Assembly: GCA_016865015.1 (NCBI GenBank)
Contig: CP018226.1
Span: 1,829,001-1,893,000 of the forward strand
DNA from: Rhizobiales bacterium IMCC20636
Lineage (GTDB): Bacteria; Pseudomonadota; Alphaproteobacteria; Rhizobiales; GCA-2746425
Direction of reading: 5' to 3'
DNA: 64,000 nucleotides
Positions 38,399-47,156 of this stretch are shown here, one piece after another. Below the pieces are notes generated by a model. That model did not search any database. It had not been told where the DNA came from and worked only from the letters and a program-made list of their open reading frames with translations. Numbering within the stretch: position 1 is the first letter of the stretch; every line of letters begins with the position of its first letter. The position numbers and the translations under genes are program-made.

Positions 38399-39192
38399 TG
38401 CCCGCAGGGACCTCAAATTTGATCGTTTTTACCGACCTTGATGGCACCTTGCTGGATCATGAAACCTATTCTCATGCGGCTGCGGATGAGGCGCTTGCAC
38501 TGCTGAAAAGTCGGAAAATTCCACTGATTCTGGCGTCCAGTAAAACAGCTGCCGAGATCGCGCCATTGCGCCACGATTTGGGTTTTGACCAGTGTGAGGC
38601 CATTGTTGAAAACGGAGCCGGCCTGTTGCAGCCAGGAACATTCGAAAAGCAGGCGACAGGTGATTACCACCAAATATTGTCGCGACTTGCCGATTTGCCC
38701 AGCGCGCTTCGCAGCCAGTTTCGCGGGTTCTCCGACTGGTCGGTTGAAGAGATTGCGGAGCGCACCGGTCTTTCAGTGTCTGCTGCCGAATTGGCTAAAA
38801 AGCGCAATTTTTCTGAACCTGGCCTTTGGTCCGGTGACGCGGAGCAATTCAATGTTTTCTGTCGTTTGCTCAAGGATCACGGGCTGGTTGCCCAACAGGG
38901 TGGGCGGTTTCTGTCCCTGTCATTTGGTGGCAACAAGGCCGAACAGATGGCCGAGATAAGAAAGCGCCATGAAATTGGCCATAATCCGGTATTTTCAATA
39001 GCGCTGGGTGATGCTGAAAATGATGTCGCCATGCTGGAAGCCGCAGACCTTGGTGTCATCATTCCAAACCCGACCCACAAGGGAATTCCCCGTCTGGCGG
39101 GGGAGGCGAATGGCAGCATATTCAGGGCAGCATCACCGGGTCCTGTCGGCTGGAACGAATCGATAAAAACCATAATATCTTCAAGAACATAG
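38395..39192 (+). CDS. Mannosyl/glucosyl-3-phosphoglycerate phosphatase (HAD-IIB)
   Basis: A 265-aa HAD phosphatase of the MPGP family: motif I FTDLDGTLLDHE, motif II ILASSKT, and motif IV ALGDAENDVAML. It removes the phosphate from mannosyl- or glucosyl-3-phosphoglycerate. ATG 38395 overlaps the phosphorylase stop by ATGA; ATG 38398 is an alternative. The synthase that would make its substrate follows 12 bases downstream. Confidence 0.87.
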   Translation: MMPAGTSNLIVFTDLDGTLLDHETYSHAAADEALALLKSRKIPLILASSKTAAEIAPLRHDLGFDQCEAIVENGAGLLQPGTFEKQATGDYHQILSRLADLPSALRSQFRGFSDWSVEEIAERTGLSVSAAELAKKRNFSEPGLWSGDAEQFNVFCRLLKDHGLVAQQGGRFLSLSFGGNKAEQMAEIRKRHEIGHNPVFSIALGDAENDVAMLEAADLGVIIPNPTHKGIPRLAGEANGSIFRAASPGPVGWNESIKTIISSRT

Positions 39193-39204
39193 TCAGGACA
39201 CCAA

Positions 39205-40428
39205 ATGGCAGACTTTCATCAAAATGGTAGCGTTGCAACGCTTCACAATCTGACTCGCGTGCCGTTGGTTGAGATGGAACGCCAATTGCGGGAGTTTGCC
39301 TCAAGACGCAAGGTGACGCTCATACTGCCATCGCTGTTTTCCGAGCTGGAACGGGATGCACTTGCCAAGATTGTCGATGAATTATCTGGTGCTGATTACA
39401 TCAATCGCATCATCATCGGTCTGGATCAGGCCACTGAGGAACAATACCGCTACGCGCAGAAATATTTCTCCCGTCTGCCGCAACGGTTCGACATTCTGTG
39501 GAATGATGGCCCACGTCTGAAAGCGATCCATAATCAACTCGCAGAAGCTGGTCTTGCACCGATGGAGGCCGGGAAGGGGCGGAATTTCTGGTACTGCATC
39601 GGTTATGCGCTTGCGGCCCAGGATTCAGATGTTGTGGCGCTGCATGATTGCGACATCATCACCTATTCCCGGGAAATGTTGGCACGTCTGATCTATCCGG
39701 TGACAAATCCGGCTTTTCCCTATCAATTCTGCAAGGGCTACTATCCACGGATTGCCGATGGCAAGCTGAATGGCCGTGTCACCAGATTGCTGGTGTCGCC
39801 GCTGCTGCTGTCCATTCAAAAAGTCTGTGGCCATCAGGATTATATCGAATATCTGAAGGGCTTCCGCTACCCGCTGGCTGGCGAATTTGCCATGCGGACC
39901 AGCATCTTGCCTGACATTCGTATTCCATCTGACTGGGGACTGGAAATCGGTGTTCTGTCGGAAGTCTGGCGCAATCTGTCCAACCGGTCAGTGTGCCAGG
40001 TCGATATTTCCGATGCCTATGACCACAAGCATCAGGACCTGTCCAAGGATGATGCCACGAAGGGCCTGTCACGCATGTCGACAGACATTTCCAAGGCGCT
40101 GTTCCGCAAACTGGCAACCGATGGAGTCGTGTTCAATCAGGAGACATTCAGAACCATCAAGGCGACCTATTACCGCACCGCGCTTGATCTGATTGAAATG
40201 TATTACAATGATGCGCTGATCAACGGGCTGTCGATTGACCGGCATCAGGAAGAGGAAGCTGTCGAACTGTTCGCTGCCAATATCGTGGAAGCCGGGCACA
40301 TGTTCCTTGAAAACCCGATGGAAACGCCATTCATCCCAAACTGGAGTCGCATCCAGTCTGCAGATCCGGATTTGCTGCGGCACCTGCTGGAAGCTGTTGC
40401 TGCTGACGGTATGGACTACAGAGTTTAG
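39205..40428 (+). CDS. gpgS: Glucosyl-3-phosphoglycerate synthase-like glycosyltransferase
   Basis: A 407-aa GT-A glycosyltransferase resembling GpgS (GT81) enzymes. It has VTLILPSLFSELE, the nucleotide-binding region GKGRNFWYCIGYAL, and a DxD-type metal site ALHDCDIIT, then GFRYPLAGEFAMR and PSDWGLEIGVL typical of this family. It would join NDP-glucose to 3-phosphoglycerate, the first step of glucosylglycerate synthesis. It is the last gene of a three-gene operon with the phosphatase and phosphorylase. Confidence 0.87.
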   Translation: MADFHQNGSVATLHNLTRVPLVEMERQLREFASRRKVTLILPSLFSELERDALAKIVDELSGADYINRIIIGLDQATEEQYRYAQKYFSRLPQRFDILWNDGPRLKAIHNQLAEAGLAPMEAGKGRNFWYCIGYALAAQDSDVVALHDCDIITYSREMLARLIYPVTNPAFPYQFCKGYYPRIADGKLNGRVTRLLVSPLLLSIQKVCGHQDYIEYLKGFRYPLAGEFAMRTSILPDIRIPSDWGLEIGVLSEVWRNLSNRSVCQVDISDAYDHKHQDLSKDDATKGLSRMSTDISKALFRKLATDGVVFNQETFRTIKATYYRTALDLIEMYYNDALINGLSIDRHQEEEAVELFAANIVEAGHMFLENPMETPFIPNWSRIQSADPDLLRHLLEAVAADGMDYRV

Positions 40429-40463
40429 GGAGCCGCGTTCGCATCACCGACGCGCTTTGGCCT

Positions 40464-40483
40464 GGATGCCGGAATTGGCATCC
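40464..40483 (+). other. Weak hairpin after gpgS
   Basis: GGATGCC (40464-40470) and GGCATCC (40477-40483) form a 7-bp stem 36 bases after the gpgS stop. No T tract follows directly, so it may be only a weak or Rho-assisted terminator. Confidence 0.3.
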
Positions 40484-40608
40484 CTAATCTGGGCCTCAAA
40501 AAAATGCTTTAGAAACAGCCTTTAACATATTGGGCTGCAGGCCTATTGTGCTGTTTCGAGCTCTGCGGATCGTCGTGGAGTTTCAGGGGCAGGACATGAG
40601 GACAATCT

Positions 40609-41016
40609 ATGGCATCACCTCGTTACGACACCGGCATGCAGGTTCGGCGCACGGTTTTGGGCGATGCCCATGTGGACAAGGCCGAGGCTGGAAAAACTGC
40701 CTTTGATGCGCCATTTCAGGACATGATTACCGAAGGCGCATGGGGACATGTCTGGTCACGGCCACAGCTGACCTTGCGCGAACGATCCATGATCACGATT
40801 GCTCTACTGGCGGCGCTTGGACATGATGAGGAGGTGGCCATGCATGTGCGGGCGACCGCCAACACCGGAGCCAGCCAAGCCGATGTCTGTGAGGCGCTGA
40901 TGCATGTTGCCATTTATGCTGGTGTTCCGGCGGCCAACCATGCCATCAAGATTGTCAAACAGACTTTTGCCGATATGGATGCCGCGCAATACAAGACAAC
41001 TTCGGAGGATGGTTGA
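40609..41016 (+). CDS. pcaC: 4-carboxymuconolactone decarboxylase
   Basis: A 135-aa CMD-fold enzyme. [34 protein letters not shown] and the [17 protein letters not shown] segment are characteristic, with no CxxC, so it is a decarboxylase and not an AhpD peroxidase. It converts 4-carboxymuconolactone to 3-oxoadipate enol-lactone in the beta-ketoadipate pathway. GAGGA at 40598-40602 supports the ATG. First gene of pcaC-H-G-B. Confidence 0.92.
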   Translation: MASPRYDTGMQVRRTVLGDAHVDKAEAGKTAFDAPFQDMITEGAWGHVWSRPQLTLRERSMITIALLAALGHDEEVAMHVRATANTGASQADVCEALMHVAIYAGVPAANHAIKIVKQTFADMDAAQYKTTSEDG

Positions 41017-41018
41017 CC

Positions 41019-41762
41019 ATGGCTGATAGTCAAAAAGAGCTGGGAGCTGCCTTCAACAAGCGTGACCGGGATTGGCACCCGGCTGCGGATACGCCAGCCT
41101 ATCGGAGCACGATCTTGCGATCTCCCAAACAGAAGCTGGTGATGCTGGAACAGAGCCTGTCGGAAACAACCGGGCCGGTCTTTGGCCAGAACGCCATCGG
41201 GGCGCTGGATCATGATTTGATCCAGAATTTTGCACAACCTGGTGAAAGCCCGATTGGCGAGCGCATCATTGTGCATGGCCATATATTGGACGAAAATGGC
41301 AGGGGCGTACCGAATGCGCTGCTGGAAGTCTGGCAGGCTAATGCAGGCGGGCGCTATCGGCACAAGAATGACAGCTATCTTGCACCACTTGACCCGAATT
41401 TCGGCGGTTGTGGACGGCTGTTGTCTGATGAGAACGGGTATTATTCGTTCCGAACCATAAAGCCGGGACCCTATCCATGGCCGAATGGCGGCAATGACTG
41501 GCGGCCTGCCCATATTCATTATTCGCTGTTTGGCAGTGGCTTTGCCCAACGTCTGATTACACAGATCTATTTCGAAGGTGACCCGCATATTGCGCTGTGT
41601 CCCATCCTGAATTCCATCAATGATCCGAAAGCGATCGATCAGTTGGTCGCGCGTCTTGATATGGAGCATACGGTGCCGATGGACATCAGGGCCTATCGGC
41701 TGAATATGATCTTGCGGGGCCGTGATTCCACCATGTTTGAAAACCGGATGGAGGGCAATTGA
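41019..41762 (+). CDS. pcaH: Protocatechuate 3,4-dioxygenase beta subunit
   Basis: A 247-aa subunit that holds the non-haem Fe(III). Ligand residues are in place: Tyr in [10 protein letters not shown] and the H-x-H of [11 protein letters not shown], with a second Tyr upstream in the same region. It shows the [15 protein letters not shown] and [10 protein letters not shown] signatures. The enzyme opens protocatechuate between its two hydroxyl carbons. ATG 41019 has GGAGGA nine bases upstream. Its stop overlaps the pcaG start by one base (TGATG). Confidence 0.96.
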   Translation: MADSQKELGAAFNKRDRDWHPAADTPAYRSTILRSPKQKLVMLEQSLSETTGPVFGQNAIGALDHDLIQNFAQPGESPIGERIIVHGHILDENGRGVPNALLEVWQANAGGRYRHKNDSYLAPLDPNFGGCGRLLSDENGYYSFRTIKPGPYPWPNGGNDWRPAHIHYSLFGSGFAQRLITQIYFEGDPHIALCPILNSINDPKAIDQLVARLDMEHTVPMDIRAYRLNMILRGRDSTMFENRMEGN

Positions 41763-42373
41763 TGTCACAGGCACCAAATTTGAAAGAAAGTCCATCACAG
41801 ACCGCTGGTCCCTATGTTCATATCGGTTGCACACCAAATTTCGTCGGCATTTCAGGCGTCTATGAGGAAGATGCGGGCCGGGGGATGTTGTCTGACGAGA
41901 CCAAAGGGGAACGCATTCACATTCGTGGCCGGATTTTTGACGGGGCCGGGGATATCGTGAAAGATGGTCTGATCGAGATATGGCAGGCGGATGCAGAGGG
42001 GCTCTACAACAGCCCTGATGAGACCCGTGGCACGGCAGACCCGGCATTCCCCGGTTGGGGGCGTCAGCCGACTGATCTTGAAAGGGGGGATTTTGTCTTC
42101 GACACTATTCGGCCGGGACGCGTACCAGCTTCGGATGGGCGCATGCAGGCACCGCATATTTCGCTTTGGATTGTTGCGCGCGGTATCAATATCGGGCTTT
42201 CGACAAGGCTTTATCTCGCCGACGAAGCGGAGGCCAATGCGCAAGACCCTGTGCTGGCCAGCATTGCCGATCCAATGCGCCGGGAAACGCTGCTGGCGGT
42301 ACGCGAGGGAGACGGTTTTGTGTTTGATATCCGCTTGCAGGGCGACCGGGAAACCGTCTTTTTTGATGTTTGA
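41762..42373 (+). CDS. pcaG: Protocatechuate 3,4-dioxygenase alpha subunit
   Basis: A 203-aa subunit homologous to PcaH but without the iron ligands: the corresponding part reads PHISLWIVARGIN. QTAGPYVHIGCTPN at the N-terminus is the alpha-subunit signature. It pairs with PcaH to form the (alpha-beta) dioxygenase. It overlaps pcaH by one base. Confidence 0.96.
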   Translation: MSQAPNLKESPSQTAGPYVHIGCTPNFVGISGVYEEDAGRGMLSDETKGERIHIRGRIFDGAGDIVKDGLIEIWQADAEGLYNSPDETRGTADPAFPGWGRQPTDLERGDFVFDTIRPGRVPASDGRMQAPHISLWIVARGINIGLSTRLYLADEAEANAQDPVLASIADPMRRETLLAVREGDGFVFDIRLQGDRETVFFDV

Positions 42374-42402
42374 TATGTTTTGCCGAGAAGCTGAGGCCTT
42401 TT

Positions 42403-43461
42403 GTGTTTGAACATGCGTTGCTTGGGGAACTGTTGGGCGACGAAGCTGTCGCGAAAGCCTTTTCGGGACAGGTTTTCCTCGGCCATTTCAGCCGGTTTGA
42501 AATTGTGCTCACCGAGGCGCTTGCCGCCCATGGGCTGATCGACAGTGACAGTGCCGAGGCGATCATTGCAGGGTGCCGTTCCTTTACACCGGATATTCAA
42601 AAAATCCGCACGGAGACTGTCACCGATGGGCTGGCGGTTCCGGCTTATGTCCGTCAGTTGAAGGCGCATATCGGGGAGCCGCATCAAAAAGATGTTCATC
42701 TGGGAACCACCAGTCAGGATCTGATTGATACGGCGCTTGCGCTCAGTTTGCATGGTCTCAATGAGATTTTCCGACATGATATCAATCGACTGCGGGATTC
42801 TTTGCAGGATTTGAATCATGCGCATGGACCCAACCGCTTGATGGGCCGCACACGCATGCAGGCCGCATTGCCCATGACAGTTGGCGATCGCATCAGCGCC
42901 TGGCAGGCTCCGCTGGAGCGGCATCAGAGCCGATTGGAGACGATTGGCCCTGCTGTTTGTGTGCTTCAGTTGGGCGGCGCTGTTGGCACCAATCATGTGT
43001 TTGGGGACAAGGCGGAGGCGATTGCCGGGGAAATGGCAGCGTCACTGGAATTGGGGAAGCCCTCAAAACAATGGCACACGGGGCGGGATAATCTGGTCGA
43101 TTACGCCAACTGGCTGTCAATGGTGACTGGCACGCTCGGGAAGGTCGGGCAGGATGTCTGCCTGATGGCACAACAGGGCATTGATGAAATCACGCTTGAA
43201 AGTGGTGGACGTTCGTCCGCAATGCCGCACAAACAAAATCCGATAGCTGCAGAAACGCTTGTGACCTTGGCGCGCTTCAATGCGGTTCAGATATCAGCCA
43301 TGCATCATGCGCTGGTTCATGAACAGGAACGCTCTGGAAGTGCCTGGGCGCTGGAATGGATGATACTGCCCAAAATGTGCGAGGCCACGGCCTGCGCGCT
43401 GAAAACAGCCAATCGTCTGGCTGGTCAGATATCAGGTATGGGGCAGGTGGTTTCGCAGTAA
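42403..43461 (+). CDS. pcaB: 3-carboxy-cis,cis-muconate cycloisomerase
   Basis: A 352-aa member of the fumarase/aspartase superfamily, with the signature GGRSSAMPHKQNPIAAE near residue 270 and HLGTTSQDLIDTALAL near 105. It makes 4-carboxymuconolactone for PcaC. GTG 42403 with TGAGG six bases upstream fits the usual PcaB N-terminus; the TTG at 42370 would overlap pcaG and add 11 residues without a ribosome-binding site. pcaD and pcaIJ are not in the window. Confidence 0.92.
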   Translation: MFEHALLGELLGDEAVAKAFSGQVFLGHFSRFEIVLTEALAAHGLIDSDSAEAIIAGCRSFTPDIQKIRTETVTDGLAVPAYVRQLKAHIGEPHQKDVHLGTTSQDLIDTALALSLHGLNEIFRHDINRLRDSLQDLNHAHGPNRLMGRTRMQAALPMTVGDRISAWQAPLERHQSRLETIGPAVCVLQLGGAVGTNHVFGDKAEAIAGEMAASLELGKPSKQWHTGRDNLVDYANWLSMVTGTLGKVGQDVCLMAQQGIDEITLESGGRSSAMPHKQNPIAAETLVTLARFNAVQISAMHHALVHEQERSGSAWALEWMILPKMCEATACALKTANRLAGQISGMGQVVSQ

Positions 43462-43621
43462 CGCCGCGACAGAAGCCTTCGGCAACGCCATAATGGCAAT
43501 AGTTTCGACCAATGTAGGAATGGAGAAATTCGATATGAAAGTCATGATTGCATGCAGGTCCATAGCCATTGGCGAAACGATAACTTGCCGTGGTGGCGAC
43601 AGAAGAAACGGTGACTGATTC

Positions 43622-44560
43622 ATGAGCAAAATTCTGTGTATCGGGCTTAATCCATCGGTTGATATCTCTTGCACTGCGGATATGGTTGAACCCGTCCACA
43701 AAGTGCGCACCAGAGGTGCAAAATATGACCCCGGCGGCGGTGCCATCAATGTTGCGCGGGTTATTGGTGTCCTTGGAGGCGAGTCGGTTCTTGCCTATCT
43801 GAGTGGCGGTACGACCGGTTCGATGTTTGAAGCGCTGTTGAACAATTATGAGATCATCCACAAGCGTTTCGAGATGCAAGGACCCGTGCGTGTTGCCTTC
43901 ATGGTGCGCGAAGAAAGCACTGGTCTTGAATACAGGTTTGTTCCTGAAGGCCCGGACATCAGCCCGGGAGAACTTGAACCATTGCTTGATTTCGTCGCGC
44001 ATTTTGACGGCGACTATTTCGTCGCAAGTGGCAGTTTGCCACGTGGTGTGCCGAGCGATACCTACGCCCGTCTGGCGGATTTAACCCACAAGAAAGGCGC
44101 GCGGTTTGTCCTCGATACATCTGGCGATGCCCTGCAAGAAGCCTTTGCCCATGGTGGCATTTATCTTGCCAAACCAAGCAGGCACGAACTGGAGTTGTTC
44201 GTCGGCCATGAACTTGATGAAACCGGTTTGCGTGATGCTGCAGCGGCGTTGATTGCAAAGGGGGTGGTGGAGAACCTTGTGGTCAGTCTTGGGTCTGAGG
44301 GCGCATTTCTGGCGAATGCAGAGGGTGTTCTTCAATTGCCGTCCATCGCGGTTCAGGCGCGCTCAGCGGTCGGTGCCGGTGATAGTTTTGTCGCGGCCAT
44401 GACCTGGAAATTGTCCGAGGGTCGGCCGATTGCCGAGGCTTTTCAATTCGGTGTTGCTGCCGGGGCGGCGGCCGTCATGACACCGGGTACGGATTTGTGC
44501 CACCGGAACGATGTACTCACGCTGTTCGAAAAGCTGGGACGACCCATTCAACCAGCCTGA
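43622..44560 (+). CDS. PfkB-type 1-phosphofructokinase / 6-phosphofructokinase-2 family kinase
   Basis: A 312-aa ribokinase-superfamily sugar kinase. It has ILCIGLNPSVDIS at the N-terminus, the GGGAINVARV motif that binds sugar phosphate, KPSRHELE, and the catalytic VGAGDSFVAAM near residue 250. FruK, LacC and PfkB are the closest classes. It stands alone after pcaB with 160 bases between. The true substrate cannot be set from sequence; a phosphofructokinase of the PfkB type is the default. Confidence 0.87.
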   Translation: MSKILCIGLNPSVDISCTADMVEPVHKVRTRGAKYDPGGGAINVARVIGVLGGESVLAYLSGGTTGSMFEALLNNYEIIHKRFEMQGPVRVAFMVREESTGLEYRFVPEGPDISPGELEPLLDFVAHFDGDYFVASGSLPRGVPSDTYARLADLTHKKGARFVLDTSGDALQEAFAHGGIYLAKPSRHELELFVGHELDETGLRDAAAALIAKGVVENLVVSLGSEGAFLANAEGVLQLPSIAVQARSAVGAGDSFVAAMTWKLSEGRPIAEAFQFGVAAGAAAVMTPGTDLCHRNDVLTLFEKLGRPIQPA

Positions 44561-44600
44561 AACCTGATCCAGTTCAAGTTTTATCAGAACCGGCCATCGC

Positions 44601-44867
44601 CTAGAGCCTTTCACGATTATACGGAAGCATTTGACCGGATTGGCGCGTTTGCTGGCAAGGCACAGACCACGCGGTGGTCTTTACGACCATAAGTGGGCTG
44701 TAACGCTGTCCAGCGAGCGTGCAAATCCGGCCTTCGGTGCCCCGGAACAGCCCACCAGCGGCGTTAGCCAGCTTGCCCGATGCGCCGCATCGCGCTGCGC
44801 TGACTGCCTGGCTGGATGAACTGTTTCGGGGCATCAAATGATTCCGTATAATCGTGAAAGGCTCTAG
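44601..44867. mobile_element. MITE-like non-autonomous element with perfect 26-bp terminal repeats
   Basis: The left end at 44601-44626 and right end at 44842-44867 are exact inverted copies, starting CTAGAGCCTTTCACG. With one mismatch the inverted repeat extends to 34 bp (to 44634 on the left, from 44834 on the right). The 267-bp element has no plausible gene. An internal palindrome (GACCAC-GCG-GTGGTC, 44665-44679) is present. Both ends are CTAG, which may be the 4-bp target duplication of an IS5-type transposase, or part of the repeat itself. A degraded copy lies at 18621-18677. Confidence 0.88.
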
Positions 44868-45797
44868 TCAGGTGATGATCCGCCACAGGGTCCTGACGAC
44901 GAACAAACACAGCAATGACAGGATGGCAGCGAGGAACGTAAAGGCATCTGACAGTCTGAACCTGACAACATACAAATCACCCTCGAGCGAGCGCATGGCT
45001 GTTTTTACTTCACCTGGACGGTATTGCGATGCCACCATTTGCTGTGCATCAGGGATGGAGACCGATGAGTAGGTCGTGCCTTTCAATGGCTCGGTAGCGC
45101 CGTTGAGATCGTTGGGGGACTTTACCAATACGTCGACATAGGCCGCCTGGGTGCCGTTGCCAACATAGAAGATGCGCGCCTCGGATGACACGATCTCGAC
45201 CGTTTCGCGCGGCCATATGAGAGAACGCGGCGGTGGGTCGCCGAAATTGACTGCGAAAATCAGCAGAAACAACGGCACTGCGGTGAACAGAAACAGGAAC
45301 AGCGCCAGAATCCAGCCTGCTGATCCGGTACTGCCGGATTGTCCTTGTCTGCTGTGTGCCGGAAAGCTTTTTTTGAACCGCCTGTGTATCTGGTAGGCGA
45401 CAAAGAACAGCAGGATCGTTGTAAACCCGAATGCCGGTACCGTCATGAATGGCCAGGTGCTTGCAGGATAAGCGAAGCGTTCTGACGGGTGCAGACGTGT
45501 ATTTACAGTCAGGCCAATGGGCCAGTTTTCAATAATTGCATTCTGGTCGGTTATCTGGTCTTCGACATGAAGCATTGCGGTGGGGTGTTTTGCCTCAGCA
45601 GAACTGCGCTCCACGATTGGCAGCGTTCTATCGACAACACCCCAGCCGGAGTCCCAGTCTTCGGTCTCATGACCGATAATCGTCAGGTTTTCCGTTTTCC
45701 AAAAAAAAGAGACGGCTGGAGGTTCTCCAGCCGTCCAAAGTGCAAAAAGCAGGAATGTCGAGACAATGCCGAAAAAGAGGCTTCCGAAGACACGCAC
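44868..45797 (-). CDS. Duplicated DUF3592-like integral membrane protein
   Basis: A 309-aa protein of two similar halves. Each half has a membrane segment, an exported region of about 80-90 residues, then a second membrane segment: TMs near 3-22, 116-136, 166-186 and 286-306. The second half reads SYRPGEVKTAMRS-like before the last segment, resembling DUF3592. GTG 45797 with AGGA nine bases upstream is preferred; a TTG at 45845 would overlap the protease gene by 28 bases. The stop codon lies directly against the right end of the MITE. It is the last gene of the caspase-protease operon; function is unknown. Confidence 0.72.
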   Translation of the reverse strand: MRVFGSLFFGIVSTFLLFALWTAGEPPAVSFFWKTENLTIIGHETEDWDSGWGVVDRTLPIVERSSAEAKHPTAMLHVEDQITDQNAIIENWPIGLTVNTRLHPSERFAYPASTWPFMTVPAFGFTTILLFFVAYQIHRRFKKSFPAHSRQGQSGSTGSAGWILALFLFLFTAVPLFLLIFAVNFGDPPPRSLIWPRETVEIVSSEARIFYVGNGTQAAYVDVLVKSPNDLNGATEPLKGTTYSSVSIPDAQQMVASQYRPGEVKTAMRSLEGDLYVVRFRLSDAFTFLAAILSLLCLFVVRTLWRIIT

Positions 45798-45817
45798 GAC
45801 ACTAAATCCTGGTTTTA

Positions 45818-46864
45818 CTAGAAGCCGAGTTCGCTCATCACCCAATCAGCATAGTTTCCGGTCCGGGTATAAGCCGAAAATTTTGCGTTGCGGTTGCAGC
45901 CAGGTTCGTCAGAACTGAACATGCCCCAGCTGACGATACCGGCCTGAATGAAGTTGCCATCCTGCTGACGCACGACAAGGGGCCCACCACTATCGCCATC
46001 ACATGCGCCACGTGGGCCAAGTGGTGTTCCCGAGCAGATCATATTCTCGGAGAAGGGTTCTTCAACTGCGGCATTCATGTCCAGCCACAGCTTGTTGGCA
46101 ACGTCACCCTTGACGCCTAGTATCTCGACGGCGTTTGAAAATGACGTGGCAGCGGCCTTGCGGCGTGGTTCCATCATGACTGCATTACACACAGACCGGT
46201 CCAGGATTTCAATCTTGCCTTCGAGAAGCTCAATCGATGCCTTACCGGTTTCTGTCCTGCCCCAGCCCGTTACAATAGATTCCACACCCGGCTGTTCCAG
46301 AATGTCCGCATATTCTTCAGTCGGGATTGTAATCGTCTTGAAAGCGGTCTGCGGCTTGCGTACCAGTTTCAGCAGCGCAATATCATTGTCAAAGCTGTTG
46401 GGGTTGTAGGAGGGGTGGACCTTGATCTGTTCGATACCGATCAGATCGCCACCTTTTGTGATGTTGTTGGAGCCAACGAGAATGCCGATATTGCTTGAAT
46501 CGGCGAGATAGAGCCCATCGTCACGCGCATCGACAACACAGTGTGCAGCGGTCAGAACCCACTGGTCCAGGATCATCGACCCGCCGCAGAATTGCGCAAC
46601 AGTGCTGTTTTCTATGTCAACGCGCAGCAATGCTGCCTGATATGGATATTCGCCTTCATCAGCCAATTGTCCATTCAGTACGCGGGAGGCTTCTTCATCC
46701 TCGCCAGCGCGTTCGACGAATGCAGATTTTTCCGCAGTTCCGGCCAACGTGTAGGGGGCTACAAAATTTACGCCCTCTTCAAGTGGTGCAAGCTTTTCTG
46801 CTGCCTGTAATGTGGCAGTTGTCATGAGCAATGACGCGACTGCTAAACTCAAACCAATTTTCAT
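45818..46864 (-). CDS. Exported chymotrypsin-fold serine protease (S1) with zymogen-like N-terminus
   Basis: A 348-aa secreted protease. Signal peptide about 1-21 (ending LQA). Residues 22-61 look like a propeptide, ending ASR61 before VLNGQLADEGEYPYQ, which matches the R-IVGG activation site of trypsin-like zymogens. Catalytic triad: H108 (TAAHC), D161 (DNDIALL) and S292 (GDSGGP). The S1-pocket position six residues before S292 is Gly286, not Asp, so Arg/Lys specificity is not expected and self-activation at Arg61 is unlikely. Six or more cysteines allow the usual disulfides. It follows a small membrane protein by 28 bases in an operon headed by a metacaspase-like gene. Confidence 0.92.
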   Translation of the reverse strand: MKIGLSLAVASLLMTTATLQAAEKLAPLEEGVNFVAPYTLAGTAEKSAFVERAGEDEEASRVLNGQLADEGEYPYQAALLRVDIENSTVAQFCGGSMILDQWVLTAAHCVVDARDDGLYLADSSNIGILVGSNNITKGGDLIGIEQIKVHPSYNPNSFDNDIALLKLVRKPQTAFKTITIPTEEYADILEQPGVESIVTGWGRTETGKASIELLEGKIEILDRSVCNAVMMEPRRKAAATSFSNAVEILGVKGDVANKLWLDMNAAVEEPFSENMICSGTPLGPRGACDGDSGGPLVVRQQDGNFIQAGIVSWGMFSSDEPGCNRNAKFSAYTRTGNYADWVMSELGF

Positions 46865-46892
46865 GTAAGTGTCTCCCTGGGTGTGTGAACGA

Positions 46893-47156
46893 TCATAAAG
46901 CCAGCAAAAATGGAAATGCCATCAAGGCAACAGCCATTCCTGTGGCAAACAAGAGAAGTGCGTTGCCATATGTTTTTTTTCTTACGGTCAGCCAATCAAC
47001 ATATTCCTGATATCGAAACCTGTGTACTGCGACAGAACTGCCGGTTCGTGCCTGCAGGAAAGCAGGCAGATGGCGGAAAAATCTGAAAAAGCCGATAATA
47101 GACAGGATGATTGCCGCGGCGAATATGGCGCAGATCAGGACAAAAAGTATTTTCAC
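46893..47156 (-). CDS. Small two-segment membrane protein
   Basis: An 87-aa protein with an N-terminal membrane segment (about 3-23), a basic middle part (RFFRHLPAFLQARTG and HRFRYQEYVDWLTVRKKTYG), and a C-terminal segment (about 67-86). I do not recognise the family. It overlaps the upstream caspase gene by ATGA (47153-47156), so it is translationally coupled to it, and precedes the serine protease by 28 bases. It may anchor or regulate one of the two proteases; that is inference from coupling only. Confidence 0.7.
   Translation of the reverse strand: MKILFVLICAIFAAAIILSIIGFFRFFRHLPAFLQARTGSSVAVHRFRYQEYVDWLTVRKKTYGNALLLFATGMAVALMAFPFLLAL

Noticed and set aside
44601-44867. A small gene inside the MITE
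   Set aside because: The open frames cross the terminal repeats, have no ribosome-binding site and look like a by-product of the inverted repeats.
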